64,000 nt of DNA from Syngnathus acus (lineage: Eukaryota; Chordata; Actinopteri; Syngnathiformes; Syngnathidae): assembly GCF_901709675.1 (NCBI RefSeq), contig NC_051087.1, positions 18,292,067 through 18,356,066 of the forward strand. Reading direction: 5' to 3'. Under the pieces are notes generated by a model that worked only from the letters and a program-made list of their open reading frames with translations, searched no databases and had not been told where the DNA came from. Numbering within the stretch: the stretch's first letter is position 1; the number at the start of each line of letters is the position of its first letter. Of this stretch, positions 1 through 11,372 are shown piece by piece. The translations under genes were made by a program, and so were the position numbers.

Positions 1-436
1 AAGAACCGCTTTTTTAAAGCAAGTTATCATTATTTTACACCATAAACTGCATAAATAAGTGAATAGGTAATGTATAAATAAATAATATAAATAATAAACT
101 GAATTAATAGAATAGGCTAGGCTGGGGAATGTATTGCTGTATCTGTAGCAACTTGCTTGTGTTTCATTCTAATAGTAAAAGATATCTTTTTAAATTGTGA
201 GGGAAAAAAAGCACATCAAACCATTTTTTTTTACCAATGAAAGACAACATTTCAAAGATCATGTGAAGGAAAACAGCAAAAACGTTTTCTTAAGTTCAAA
301 AAGGTAAGCACAGTCTCCCCTCTCGCAACATCACTTCCTTTAAGAGCGTCTTTATTTTTCAGGATCGAGCTTATTGTCGATTTTGCCATGCAAAACTCCC
401 GCGCCAACTCTGACAATCCACACCGGACTCATATTT
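1..436. other. AT-rich stretch with nothing recognised
   Basis: I see no gene, RNA or recognisable repeat in this AT-rich sequence. It is presumably intronic or upstream of the GALNT7 exons seen later. Confidence 0.4.
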
Positions 437-841
437 TGCGATTAATTATTTTTTAAATTCAATGGTTTTGGGAACTACTTTCCTCTTTTCGCCATGATCA
501 GCTTTACTGCTCCCATTTGCTTCCTTTGGAGGCATGATTAGAGTTGATGCAATCCTCAGAGTAACGAGAATGTAATAACGAACGGAGTCAGTTGGCATGC
601 GGGTCCTCTCGGCTCATCTCGCGAGGTTCGACAACCGAAATTTCGTCTGACATCTAAAGCAAAAAAATCTCGAATTTTTTGTTCGAATACTGGGACGTTC
701 GAAAACCGCTGTACTGAGGTAATTCTTGAGTCCCAGAACCTTATTGGAAAAGTTTTCTGAGTTAGAGTAGCGCAGCTCTAATGTGTAGGTCAGTCCTAAC
801 AGATAGCAGCAGGCTCTGCTAAGATCCCGAAGACAATGATG
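437..841 (+). repeat. Tandem duplication, copy 1 (empty site)
   Basis: This block, from the GCGATTAATTATTTT motif to GCTAAGATCCCGAAGACAATGA, is repeated almost exactly at 884-2252. A 42-bp spacer separates the two. This copy reads straight through GGGAACTACTTTCC, the position where the second copy carries a MITE, so it preserves the unoccupied site. The second copy also has about 15 bp more (around 2090). I do not recognise the unit as a gene or a named element. Confidence 0.8.
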
Positions 842-883
842 CCTTCAATCTCAATACCAACATCGACTGACCCCCCAATTAAT

Positions 884-2252
884 TGCGATTAATTATTTTT
901 TAAATTCAATGGCTTTGGGAACTACCGTTTTTTTCCATGTATAATGCGCAAAATTTAACTAATTTATTGTCCTAAAATCTGGGGTGCGCATTATACATGG
1001 GTACAATTTAAAAAAGATTTTTTTTTTTTTCTTTTTTTTTTTTTTTTGTGAAGAAAATCATGGTACAACAATTTTTGAAGAAAATCTTGTCACGGATGGT
1101 TCTTTACAACGTCACTTTCCTCTCTTTTCATTTTAACCTAACTGATCGCGGTGGTGCCTTTCTGGGCAGTCGGAGAAATCAACGCCAACAAAAAAAATAC
1201 ATCCAGCCTAGTTAAGAAATCACCAGAAAGATCACCATGACAATTGTGAATAATAAATAAATAATTATTATATATATTATATATATTATTATTATAATAA
1301 TAAATAATTGTGATAAATAACTGGAACATCACTCAAATATTGGTGATCCCGTTGAGAGTCTCACATATTTCTTCGCTATCGAGTTTGCTACTGCATGTGC
1401 AGTGATACTGACCGGCAGAATAACATCCGGTTGTTCCCAAAGATGATCTTTTTTCTGAAATAATTTTATGTTTACGGACTTAAGTAACCCGGCCGGGTCA
1501 TACCGAAGACTATAAAAATGGGACCCATTGCCTCCCTGCTTGGCACTCAGCATTAAGGGTTGGAATTGGGGGGTTAGATCACCAAATGATTCCCGAGCGC
1601 GGCGCCGCTGCTGCTCACTGCTCCCCTCTCCCCCAGGGGATGGATCAAAATCACACGGGGATGGGTCAAATGCAGAGGACAAATTTCACCACACCCAGAC
1701 GCGTGTGTGACGATCATTGGGACTTAAAAAAAAAAAAAATAAATAAAAAAAAAAAAAAAAAGTCAAAATTTGGGTGCGTATTATACATGGGTACAGGCTT
1801 TTTCCAGCATCGACATGCCATTTTTAGGGTGCGTATTATACATGGGGGCGCATTATACATGGAAAAAAACGGTACTTTCCTCTTTTCGCCATGATCAGCT
1901 TTACTGCTCCCATTTGCTTCCTTTGGAGGCATGATTAGAGTTGATGCAATCCTCAGAGTAACGAGAATGTAATAACGAACGGAGTCAGTTGGCATGCGGG
2001 TCCTCTCGGCTCATCTCGCGAGGTTCGACAACCGAAATTTCGTCTGACATCCAAAGCAAAAAAATCTCGAATTTTTTCTTCGAATACCAATTTGTTCGAG
2101 AACTGGGACGTTCGAAAACCGCTGTACTGAGGTAATTCTTGAGTCCCTGAACCTTATTGGAAAGGTTTTCAGAGTTAGAGTAGCGCAGCTCTAATGTGTA
2201 GGTCAGTCCTAACAGGTAGCAGCAGGCTCTGCTAAGATCCCCAAGACAATGA
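884..2252 (+). repeat. Tandem duplication, copy 2, with MITE inside
   Basis: This is the second copy of the 437-841 block, split by a 948-bp MITE at 925-1872. Without the MITE and its TA duplication the copy is about 419 bp and matches copy 1 closely along its length. The MITE must therefore have arrived after, or only in one copy of, the duplication. Confidence 0.8.
925..1872 (-). mobile_element. TA-flanked MITE (Tc1/mariner-like), copy 1
   Basis: Terminal inverted repeats read CCGTTTTTTTCCATGTATAA at the left and its complement at the right. The element is flanked by TA (923-924 and 1873-1874), and the empty site at 437-841 has one TA at that point. Subterminal motifs of the CATGTATAATGCGC type recur several times. 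Poly-T/poly-A runs border an interior shared with the element at 18137-19004, in opposite orientation. Compared with that copy, this one has about 145 extra bp near 1541-1690 that resemble a fish retroposon 3' region. No transposase is encoded. TA duplication suggests Tc1/mariner-type mobilisation; the superfamily is inferred. Confidence 0.85.
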
Positions 2253-2411
2253 CAACCCCCCATCTTGGTTTTGCAGCAGGTACATTTTCTTTCCTCCCGT
2301 CTTCAACATTGGCAGATCCAACAGCAGTATCCTGCAGACATTGTAAAGACAAAAAATATTTAGAATTTACCTTTAACCTGCATGTCACAAGAAAACTATC
2401 ACCTTGTAACT

Positions 2412-4737
2412 TGTCAATCGTGCACTTATCTGATGTAAGTGACCGGCTCTCCGGTTAAAGGGTAAAATTCTGTACTTTAGGGTCTGTAGGGGAGATGAGA
2501 ATTGATTTAAGCCGGTATGGAAAGAAGATTCGTTCCGAGTCTAACCGCTGTTCAGGTAACTAATCTATTGTTAGATTAATTCCGTCATTTCCGGACGCCA
2601 GTCCTGCTGAAATCAAGGAAACCCGAGGCCAGGATCTCCTCGATCGCGGCCGTTTCAGCATCTCTTTTTTCCAATAATGATTGGGGCTTTTGTTAACCGC
2701 TCGGAATAGTTTTAGCTGTCTTTGTTAAGACCGCAGGAACTCGTTTATTTACACTAGCATGCACCCACACTAGCTGAGCTCAAGTTAATGGTTTCGAACC
2801 AGATTCTGACACTCCCTGATGTCAAGGATGAAAGCTGTCTTCATTTAAAAAAAGAACTGAACGGTTTAAAGTATGACTATGACAGAGAAACAAAAGAGAT
2901 TTAAAGCATAAAAGATTAAACTAATCATTAATCGAAATTAAACAATTATAAAGTAGAAATTTAATGAATAAGCAAGAAAGAGAATTACAAGTTTCAATTG
3001 TTCGAACAACTAACAATAATTTCCACTCACCATTCTCAATAGAGCAAAAATTATTCAGTCTCGAAGTTCTCTCGATTGAAAACTCAAAAATATAGTAAAA
3101 AAGGGTAAGAGGCTAGAGGTCTAAAATGCTGTTTGGTGGAAAATTCGAGTGATCAGTTCTCCTTGTTCCAAAATCTGAATTGTGTTTAAAAGAACAGGCT
3201 GGCCTAAAGAATGGAGATGACGACGCTCTAAAGATGGCTCCTCTCTCCTGCACCGAGGTCTGCATCTCCTAGCCTGTCTTTAAGCTTAAATTTTGACTAA
3301 GTCCAATTTGAAGATAGTATAAATTCATTTTAACGGACCTAGGGTTAATCTCAGATAGAATGAAATATATCTTTGTCTAATCGGCGTTCTCGACTCACGG
3401 CGGTAGCCTGCAGGGCCATACCCCTGACGGGGAAAGCCCACCGGGCGAGAGAGAGCGATGCTCTTTGTCCAAACGAACCTTTTATACCAGTCCAGTTCGT
3501 GGGTACTATGCCTGCTTGGTTACGTACCAGTTTTTTTCCATGACGTCATACATTGGCCTCAGATGACCTAAATGCTTCCAGAATAGACTGCACCTGCATC
3601 TCGGCCGGTCTCAACCGGATACAACCAGATGAGGTGACCATGTTCTCACGGAAGTAACAATTTTCTCAGGTATGCTTCATCCTGTTTCCCACTTCCAAAT
3701 CTTGTCAACTGTCCATCAACGTGACATTTGCAAATGTTTTTTCTCTGACTTGTGTTCCGTCAAACAGCATTTTGTTTAGGCCTCAACTGGATGAATGTGA
3801 CCGAGGTCACGCTCATGTGTGGGATCTCAGTCTTCCACCACTTAGTATCACCATTAACCCTTTCCGCCTCTTTGTCTTCACTCACATTTATACATTCATG
3901 TGTAAATGGAACATCAATATTACGTACATGTTTGATACTGATTAAACGTCATGACAATAATAACACATACTTTCACAATAGTCAATTTAACACATAATCA
4001 TAACTATGATCATGGATTCTCTTAGCAGATTACAACACTCAAGCAACTTCAAAACGGATTTTGACAAGCTCGTGACCTCTAGGTCAAGCTCAAGCGTGGG
4101 ATTGCAGTCTTCCACCCACGGTATCACTGTCAACCCCTTGTCCTGACTCAACTCTTAATACATTCATGTGTAAATGAAACATCAGTGCTATGATGCTGCT
4201 CAAGTTGCTACTAACTATACAATATTGCAAAGCAGAATAAAAAAACGTATATTGCAGCTTACTCTAACTGTGATTAACATGTCTCATTCTCATTACCTAA
4301 CGATGAGCATGGGCTTCCCTAGTTAGCAAATTAAAATATTCAAGCAGTTTCAAAGCATATTATAGCAAAACAAAATAAGTGACATAATCCAAAATCGTGT
4401 GTTGCTGTGCTTCAGAACAAGTCTTCATCTAATCGATGACTTTTTAAACTATTAATTTACTATGTTAGGTCAATCTGACTTTGGCACCATCTTCTGGTGA
4501 AATTTGGAATGGGAATGGAGGTTTACTGGTTCAACCAACAAATTCCCCTTCACCAATTTAACAATAGTTAATTTTGAAGAACTAACTTTTAAGTAACCCC
4601 TGCTCAGGCCCCCTTCTTCAGGCCTTCCATGTCAAGCTTTGAAATTTAGAATTTCATCTTAGCCAGTTCGTCTGGGCCAAATCCAATACACTCTCACGCA
4701 CCATCTTTTACCATCCTATCCACCATGTAACTCGACA
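2412..4737 (-). mobile_element. Solo LTR, family A, copy 1
   Basis: The unit runs from TGTCAA to TCGACA and is flanked by a 4-bp direct repeat AACT (2408-2411 and 4738-4741), the signature of LTR-element integration. A diverged copy lies at 22538-24230. Shared landmarks include the ends, a TATAAAAG box on the minus strand, and a block around 4470-4520 (CACCATCTTCTGGTGAAAT type). No internal coding region adjoins it, so it is read as a solo LTR. It is longer than copy 2 (2326 against 1693 bp), partly from an internal duplication (about 3800-3930 and 4090-4190). The parent family is not identified; an LTR this long with a 4-bp duplication could be retrovirus-like or gypsy-like. Confidence 0.75.
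3479..3486 (-). promoter_or_regulatory. TATA box of solo LTR A copy 1
   Basis: On the minus strand this reads TATAAAAG. The same octamer sits at the equivalent place in LTR A copy 2 (23508-23515) although the surroundings have diverged, which fixes minus-strand transcription of the LTR. Confidence 0.6.
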
Positions 4738-5099
4738 AACTTAAAAGAGCATAGCAGGACATTAAGTGGACAAATTGAACTGTGGTTGTTCCAATGATTG
4801 TTGTAAAATCATTTCAGAACAATTTGTTATCAGGATAATTTATGCTTCCGTATAATATATTTCTCTGCAAACTAAATTGACACAGAAAATGAAATTTTAT
4901 GTATTCAAAGGAGGACAGATAGTAAAATCAGTCAAAATTGATCTGAATGTTGGTGACTGGTACAGTATCTGATGTCCACAGATGAAAAGCAGCATCTTCT
5001 TTGTGTGCAGTAAGGAAACAACAAACTGTACCGCAGCAACTTAATGGTCAAACATGATTGCATTGTTAAAAATAAATAAACCTACAATATTATACTAAC
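4738..5099. other. Interval without recognised features
   Basis: AT-rich sequence between the solo LTR and the candidate minus-strand exons. Nothing recognised. Confidence 0.35.
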
Positions 5100-5511
5100 C
5101 TCCAAGTCCTTGAACAACACACTGACATCTCCCAGATGGTCGATGAGACATCAGATGACAACCAGGTGTCTGTTGAATGAGGATTTGACTCTGTAGAAGA
5201 GAAAGTCTTTCAACAACTAATAAAATACACTACTACACATCCAAACAGAGCTATTGTTTTTTTGGGAAAAGCTTTAATATCTTCACATACCTGAAGTAGA
5301 ACACTCATTCGTGCCCGGTGTCTCTCTCCTGCAGCACCTTTCTTTCTGTGCATACGTAGGGCACCCTATGTCTTGAAGGAGCAAGGACATTTTAAATGAA
5401 GGCAATGGCTATGACCATTGTACCATGCTTGACACGATAATGCTTGAGAAGCTCACCTTTTGAAGAATCCTCAAATGTGCAGCCCTTACATCGGCATGCA
5501 TGAGCCGCCAC
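5100..5511 (-). CDS. Candidate three-exon cysteine-rich gene fragment, unrecognised
   Basis: On the minus strand three segments, 5511-5457, 5371-5291 and 5190-5100, are each bounded by AG acceptors and GT donors (GTGAGC, GTATGT, GTTAGT). Joined, they stay open in a single frame for about 75 codons, and the exon phases agree. The peptide is cysteine-rich at its start (motif HACRCKGC, then GCPTYAQKERCC) and Ser/Thr/Asn-rich later. I do not recognise a family. Start and stop were not found: the first segment begins at an acceptor and the last ends at a donor. It could be part of a small host gene, a noncoding RNA with chance openness, or a remnant of a TE. Confidence is low because 75 open codons in one of three frames is not rare. 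Confidence 0.3.
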
Positions 5512-5855
5512 CTTAAAAAGGACGATAAACAGTGTTACAATATGCAACAAAAACATTGATTTCATACTATTTAAATTTTTGGACCAGATTTATTAAAATT
5601 ATATAAAATGATTTCATTTCATTTCTGTAAAATCTACAACTATATTGGAAAACATACACACACAAAAAGATAACATTACTACTTAAAATTAGTATTCATT
5701 GAGTTTAGCTTTCATGCAATACAGGGAAAAAGTTGCCTTTTTCAAAATTTTAAACACCTAATCCTTCTCTATATATTATAAATAGGTCCCATTTACCTTG
5801 TCTGATATTATGTCTTCGTTAACCATCACTCTACTAGCCTGCAGTTTGAATTGAT

Positions 5856-8309
5856 ATTCAAGATTCAAGAAGTTTATTGGCCATGTTAGGGCATGCCAAA
5901 GAAGGAATTTGACTCCGACAGGTCTCAGCCTCTGTTCAAAATTTAGGTGACTAACAACATTCAGGACATCTGTGAAAATTGACAATTATTCTCAAAAATC
6001 CCCTGATCTTAAACTCCCAGGAGGGCAAGGAAAAACTCAAAACTCCTACTAGGGGAAATGAGAAACCTTGAGGAGACCACAGATGGGAGGATCCCTCTTC
6101 CAGGACGATCAGGCTGCAATGGATGCAGAGAGGACACATAGTACTACACGTAATATAGACAATTCAAGGATAAAGCGTCGAGAGCAAGATGTTATTGCAC
6201 AGCAATGACTCTGAGACTCTATGAGTGGTGTGAGTTCATCAGAGCGACAGCCTGGGTGAAGAAGCTGTGTCTGTGTCTGCTGGTTTTGGCGTACAGTGAT
6301 TTGTAATGCGGTCCGGAGGGGAGTAGTTCGAACAGACTGTGACCTGGGTGAGAAGGGTCTGTAGAGATGTTACTTGCACATTTACTGGTCCTGGACAGGT
6401 CTTGGATAGATGGGAGGTTGGTCCCGATTATCTTTTCCGCAGTCCTGATTGTCCGTTGCAGTCTGTGCTTGTCTTGTTTGGTGGCCGATCCAAACCAGAC
6501 AGTAATGGAGGCGCAGAGGATAGACTGGGTGATGGCAGTATAGAAGGTCTTCAGCAGCTCCTGTGGCAAGTTGAACTTACTGAGCTGTCTCAGAAAGTAC
6601 AGCCTCTGCTGGGCCTTCTTCCGGGCAGAGTCTATGTGGCCGGTCCATTTCAGGTCCTGAGAGATTGTGGATCCCAGGAACTTGAAAGTGTCTGTGGAGG
6701 GAATAGCATTAGTGAGGATAGTGAGAGGTGGAAGTGGTCAAGGGTCTCTCCTGAAGTCCACTGTCATCTCCACGGTCTTGAGTGGGTTCAGGTTTTGGTT
6801 GCACCAGTGGACCAGCCGCTCCACCTCCTGTCTGTACACAGTCTCGTCACCATCCCGGATCAGTCCGTTGAGAATGGTGTCGTCCGCATACTTCAGGAGC
6901 TTCACAGAAGAGTCGCCTGAGGAGCAATCATTGGTGTAGAGAGAGGAGAGCAGTGGGGAGAGGACGCACCCCTGGGGGACGCCAGTGTTGGTGGTCCGGG
7001 TGTCTGATGTGATGGTCCCCAGCCTCACATGCTGTCTCCTGTTGGTCAGGAAGCTGGTGATACACTGACAGGTGGAGGCAGGCACCGCGAGCTGGATGAG
7101 CTTCTGGTGGAGGTCAGGAGCGATGGTGTTGAACGCCGTGCTGAAGTCCACAAACAGGAATTTGGCATACGTCCCTGGGGTGTCTAGGTGTTGCAGGATG
7201 CAGTGCAGTCCCATGTTGACCGCATCATCCACCGACCTATTTGCCCGGTAGGCAAACTGCAGGGGGTCGAGCAGGGCCCGTAATGTCCTTCAGGTTGTTC
7301 GACACCAACCTCTCAAAGGATTTCATGACCACAGATGTCAGGACGACAGGTCTGTCATCATTCAATCCTGTGATGGCGGGCTTCTTGGCCACCGGTACAA
7401 TGGTGGAGCTCTTGAAACACGAGGGAACCTCACACAGCTCCAGGGAACGGTTGAAGATCCGTGCAAAGGTGGGTGCCAGTTTTTCAGCACAGACTTTCAG
7501 GCAGGAGGGGGACACGCCGTCTGGGCCTGGTGCCTTCCTGACCTTTTGTCTCCGGAACATCTGACACACCTCCTCCTCGCGGACCTGGAGTGCAGGCGCG
7601 GCTTCTGAAAGAGAGAGAGTAGGTGATAACGACGATGGAGGTGTGGACAGAGGGGTTGTGGATGGAGGTGTGTATGTTGATTGTACTGCAGGAGGTCCTG
7701 TTGTGTGGGTGGACCATTCAAACCTGCAGTAAAACCTGTTGAGCTGGTTTGCAAGCCTTGAGTTCTCTACAGGATGGGGGGTTGGTTTCTTGAAGCCCGT
7801 GATGCTCTGCAGGCCTTTCCACACTGTTGAGGGATCAGGATTGGCAGCGAGGTGTCTCCTCAGGCTCTTCCCATAACACCTCTTGGCTTTCCTAATGTCT
7901 TGGTTCAGTGTGTTCCTGGGCTGCCTGAACAGGTCCCGGTCCCCACTCCTGTAGGCCTCCTCCTTGGCTTTGCGCAGCACCCTGAGGTTTGATGTAAACC
8001 AAGGTTTGTTGTTGTTGTACGCGCAGAAGGTCTTGGTCTGCACACACAAGTCCTCCCAAAAGCTAATGTATGATGTCACAGTATCGGTGAGTTCATGCAG
8101 GTCTGAAGCTGCAGCTTCAAAAACACCCCAATTGGTGCAGTCAAAGCAGGCCTGGAGGTCCTGCTTTGACTCCACTGTCCATTTCCTCACAGTCCTCACC
8201 ACAGGCTTAGAGGTTTTTAATTTCTGCCTGTAGGTTGGGATCAGATGAACTAGACAATGGTCTGAGAGTCCTAAAGCTGCACGGGGCACAGAGCGGTACA
8301 GAGCGGTAT
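5856..8309 (-). mobile_element. L2-like LINE (-), 5'-truncated
   Basis: A non-LTR retrotransposon reads leftwards. It encodes the pre-RT region, reverse transcriptase and C-terminal region in broken frames (see the coding entry), then a short 3' region ending in the CTTGAATCTTGAAT motif near 5860. The endonuclease domain is missing, so it is 5' truncated at about 8309, just inside the TIR of the neighbouring Tigger-like element. Truncation is typical of incomplete target-primed reverse transcription. Confidence 0.85.
6219..8289 (-). pseudogene. L2-like LINE ORF2 remnant (reverse transcriptase)
   Basis: Three open blocks together give one RT protein. 8289-7237 holds the pre-RT and first RT motifs (ending near ARPPAVCLPGK). 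7232-6738 continues after a frameshift with VDFSTAFNTIAPD (motif A), GVPQGCVLSPLLSSLYTND (motif B) and the catalytic box YADDT (motif C, intact). 6569-6219 carries the C-terminal part (LPQELLKTFYTAI, FGSATKQDK, LLPSG). The order and motifs fit the L2/CR1 superfamily of teleost LINEs, whose ORF2 copies RNA into DNA at a nicked target. Frameshifts near 7235 and around 6570-6740 make it inactive. The same C-terminal family type recurs at 15093-15440. Confidence 0.85.
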
Positions 8310-8440
8310 CCTAACTGAAAAATTATGAACTTTTGCCCAAACATCCCAACAATAATTACCGTAAATTTCGGACTATAAGCCGCGACTTTTTTCTCAAATT
8401 TTGAACCCTGCGGCTTATAGTCCGGTGCGGCTTATATGGG

Positions 8441-9230
8441 ATTTTTTCCGTGATTTTTGTGATGACTTGATCACTTTTATACACTCGTAAAAAGGCTGTG
8501 GACCGCTGTTGTGCGGCACCGCTTTGCTGGGCGGAGGGATGTATGACATGGTCACTGGGGAGAAAAGTGGTGTGTTGATCGCATGTCCATCCGCCAGGCA
8601 AATAGTGCCGTAAAATTTACACAAAGATGAGACAGAACGAGATCAAGACGGACAATACTGAAAGGAAGCTTTTATACACAAACCGTCATTATGGGGGGCT
8701 TATATATGATTTTTTCCGTGATTTTTGTGACGACTTGATCACTTTTATACACTCGTAAAAAGGCTGTGGACTGCTGTTGTGCAGCACCGCTTTGCTGGGC
8801 GGAGGGATATGACATGGTCACTGGGGAGAAAAGTGGTGTGTTGATCGCATGTCCATCCGCCAGGCAAATAGTGCCGTAAAATTTACACAAAGATGAGACA
8901 GAACGAGATCAAGACGGACATTACTGAAAGGAAGCTTTTATACACAAACCATCATTATGGGGGGCTTATATATGATTATTTCCGTGATTTTTGTGATGAC
9001 TTGATCACTTATACACTCGTAAAAAGGCTGTGGACCGCTGTTGTGCGGCACCGCTTTGCTGGGCGGAGGGATATATGGACACGGTCACTGGGGAGAAAAG
9101 TGGTGTGTTGATCGCATGTCCATCCGCCAGGCAAATAGTGCCGTATAATTCACACAAAGAAGAGACAGAACGAGATCAAGACGAACATTACTGAAAGGAA
9201 GCTTTTATACACAAACCGTCATTATGGGGG
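8441..9230 (+). repeat. Three tandem repeats of about 266 bp
   Basis: Units begin near 8441, 8709 and 8975, each opening with an ATTTTTTCCGTGATTTTTGT-like string, running through CACTCGTAAAAAGGCTGTGG and AAATAGTGCCGTA, and closing at the ACAAACCGTCATTATGGGGG-like string. They differ by scattered substitutions and small indels. The last unit runs directly into the transposase start codon, so the amplified piece is the leader of the Tigger-like element. Confidence 0.85.
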
Positions 9231-9286
9231 ACAAAAGAAATGCATATGATGCCGCTTTTAAGCTAAAGGCAGTCGATGTTGATGAC
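9224..9286 (+). pseudogene. Tigger/pogo-like transposase N-terminus
   Basis: From ATG at 9224 the frame reads MGDKRNAYDAAFKLKAVDV, the start of the N-terminal helix-turn-helix DNA-binding domain of pogo-superfamily transposases. After about 20 residues homology stops and the frame runs to a stop at 9367 without recognisable content. The transposase is therefore a stub. Confidence 0.55.
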
Positions 9287-9489
9287 ATTGTGTTGCATCA
9301 CCCTTTTCTTTATTTCGTGGTCCCGTCTACTCTGGAGCTATACGTGTCGCTCGCTAGTTTAATGTAATTTAGCGCTTCGTGCATGAATAAAATTAGCATG
9401 AACAGACCCTCATCATGGAAAATGCTAGAAGAAATGCATAAAACCGACGACGAAAGAGATACTGAGAAAGTGTGTGGCAAAGGATAACT

Positions 9490-9540
9490 AACGCTATTCG
9501 TTGTACATGTGTGACAATGACAATAAAGATCTATTCTATT
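9490..9540 (+). mobile_element. LINE 3' tail scrap
   Basis: The string GTACATGTGTGACAATGACA followed by ATAAAGATCTATTC matches the tail before the ATCT array at 19680-19718. It is the 3' terminus of a 5'-truncated retroposon. Confidence 0.5.
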
Positions 9541-10400
9541 CAGGCGCTTCCCAACGATCAACTTCACAAAGATGATCCGCTCATTTACCCTGCTTATGCT
9601 TAGCACTTGATCTATCCACTTTTCGGCGATAAGTACTCCGACACCACCAGCCCCTTCATTGCAGCCTTGCCAGAAGAACTTGTACCTTCTGCTGATTGCA
9701 CCCAGCATCCTTGCACTTCCACCCTTCCATCTCGACTCCTGGACACAGCAGACATCCACCCTTCTCATGTGTAGAGCCTCAACGACCTCCCCCGATCGGC
9801 GCGACATGCTACCGATGTTCCATGTAGCCACCCTAACACGTGCCTCCTGCCCCTCTCTATTCCGGTTCAGGCCTCCCCGCAGTCCATCGGGCCGTCATAT
9901 AATCTACCTGCGGTTTGGCCTCCTTCTCCATCATTCTTTTTGTCGTAGGCTGATGAAAATGCCCACGGAGTACTTAAGGCTGTATCCCGCCTCTCCTGTG
10001 TTTGTCTAGCCATACAGAGAATATTTTGGAGCAAAAACTTTTTTACAGTCGGATGCCCTTCCTGACACCAACCCAAGGGGAAATTGATTTTCTGTAGGGG
10101 TTGACTCCCTTAGCCCATTCCTCTCCCGAGGAGCCCACTAGGCAGTGGTACTATTTAACTCATAGTTGGGGGCTGGTTCGTGGGCACCAGGGCGTGTCCA
10201 CACACAGGTGGGCCTGCGTGCCGCACGTCTAGGGTCCAAACCTCCTCCGAGTCCCTTGTAGTTTAGCCTGGGTCCGTGTTGTACCCAGTTACCATGTGTC
10301 GCCGCGTGGAGGCACTACATATGGCTTGCTGTTAGAGAGGCTATGTACTGGCAGGGAGAGACTTACGCACTCAGCTCTCCCGTTTGCATACTGCTAGCCA
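9541..10400 (-). mobile_element. RTE-type LINE 5' part (-)
   Basis: The minus strand holds a leader (about 10400-9832) and the start of an ORF2. The coding part, 9831-9541, opens with TWNIGSMSRRSGEVVEAL and contains CCVQESRWKGGSARML and GVGVLIAEKWID, the N-terminal motifs of the APE-type endonuclease of RTE-family LINEs (often annotated as craniofacial development protein 2-like). Coding similarity breaks off at about 9541, so RT is absent. It differs from the Rex3-like copies elsewhere in the window. Confidence 0.7.
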
Positions 10401-10479
10401 GCGGTGAGGGTTGACAGTGAGAAGTGACATGCACTGGGCACTCCACCAACACACTAGACACATCACAACAACCCGACTT

Positions 10480-10690
10480 GGTCTTATGAAGTCAGACACA
10501 CTTATGAAGTCAGACACACTATTGACAGTAACAAACACTCCCGGAATATTCATTGACTTGAAAAAAGCTTTTGTTACCATGGATCTCAATATTTTAGCCA
10601 ATAAACCAGAACTATTAGAGGATTTGCTTTGAACTGGGTCAAAAGTTATTTAAGTAACAGAAGTTTGTGAAAATCTTCAGGTTTAAACAT
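10480..10690 (+). pseudogene. LINE reverse-transcriptase scrap (motif A)
   Basis: The frame ending at 10632 contains GIFIDLKKAFVTMDLNIL, an RT motif A (F-x-D-x-x-x-A-F) with the usual D-T-V-D degraded. Then LNWVKSYLSNRS-like codons follow out of frame. A matching C-terminal piece lies at 12480-12790 on the same strand, so both may be halves of one element split by 10.7-12.4 kb. Confidence 0.5.
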
Positions 10691-10699
10691 TTCCTAAAT

Positions 10700-11372
10700 A
10701 TTTCCTAAATATGCACATTAGCATTTGAACAACGTTGTGTAATTGTGCATTTATTTTTATTGTATGTCGTATTGGATATGAAATTCACCATCTTTATTAC
10801 AACGTTCAAACAACTCAAGTATTCCGAAATGGTCAAAATGTTCTGTTGTTGGACGCAGTAATCCACACAACTCATTACACTGTCCCCCAGCATCAGAACC
10901 TCAAACTAGTGCCTGGTGAAGTTTCATTTTTCAGGACGAAGTTCCCACATCTGTGGGCATAGTCTTGCTTGTCTGTGCAAAGCACTTTAAGGACAAGCGC
11001 TTCAGAAATTTCTTGTCAATATAGAGAAGGATTTGCTGAAAGACTTCATTTTATTGAGGGTTCAGTTCTTTCGTTCTATGGAAATGACAGAGTAAAGCGG
11101 TAAGCTTGAGATGACCCAAAAATAATAAACTGGATTTCACTTTCATATTATTGCATGTGCTCGTTTACAAGACGTGTTCATAAATATTGTGAGGGGATTT
11201 ATTTTATTACGTGTTAAAATTACAGTACAGTCTACTGCTGTTGACATCTTTTAATCAATCAAAAGGTTTGCAGCGCAAGTAAACCCTACCTCGGCTAAAA
11301 AACCACAAATATGTCCGACCGGGAAAGGGAGGCGCACATCTTGCGGCCTGGAGGGAGTGGGGTGTGAAGTAT
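10700..11372. other. Interval without recognised features
   Basis: AT-rich sequence with short open frames only. A frame near 10970-11000 reads VCAKHFKDKRF, faintly like the end of a THAP zinc finger, but no other THAP residues could be placed. Nothing is called. Confidence 0.3.

Larger units (their letters stand above)
8359..9290 (+). mobile_element. Pogo/Tigger-like DNA transposon, 5' end
   Basis: The left end reads CCGTAAATTTCGGACTATAA after a TA at 8357-8358. The matching right-end type (GTCCGAAAATTACGG then TA) occurs at 62246-62262 in another, separate remnant. The body contains a 5' leader amplified into about three tandem units (8441-9230), then the start of a transposase (9224). The rest of the transposase and the right end are missing, so this is a 5' fragment. 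Confidence 0.7.

Noticed and set aside
6339-6920. 193-codon plus-strand frame
   Set aside because: Antisense shadow of the L2-like RT on the minus strand.
8441-9230. CRISPR-like or satellite array
   Set aside because: Three long repeats without spacers, in a eukaryotic transposon leader.
10960-11010. THAP zinc finger (VCAKHFKDKRF)
   Set aside because: The frame stops soon after and the preceding Cys pair and AVPTY box could not be found.
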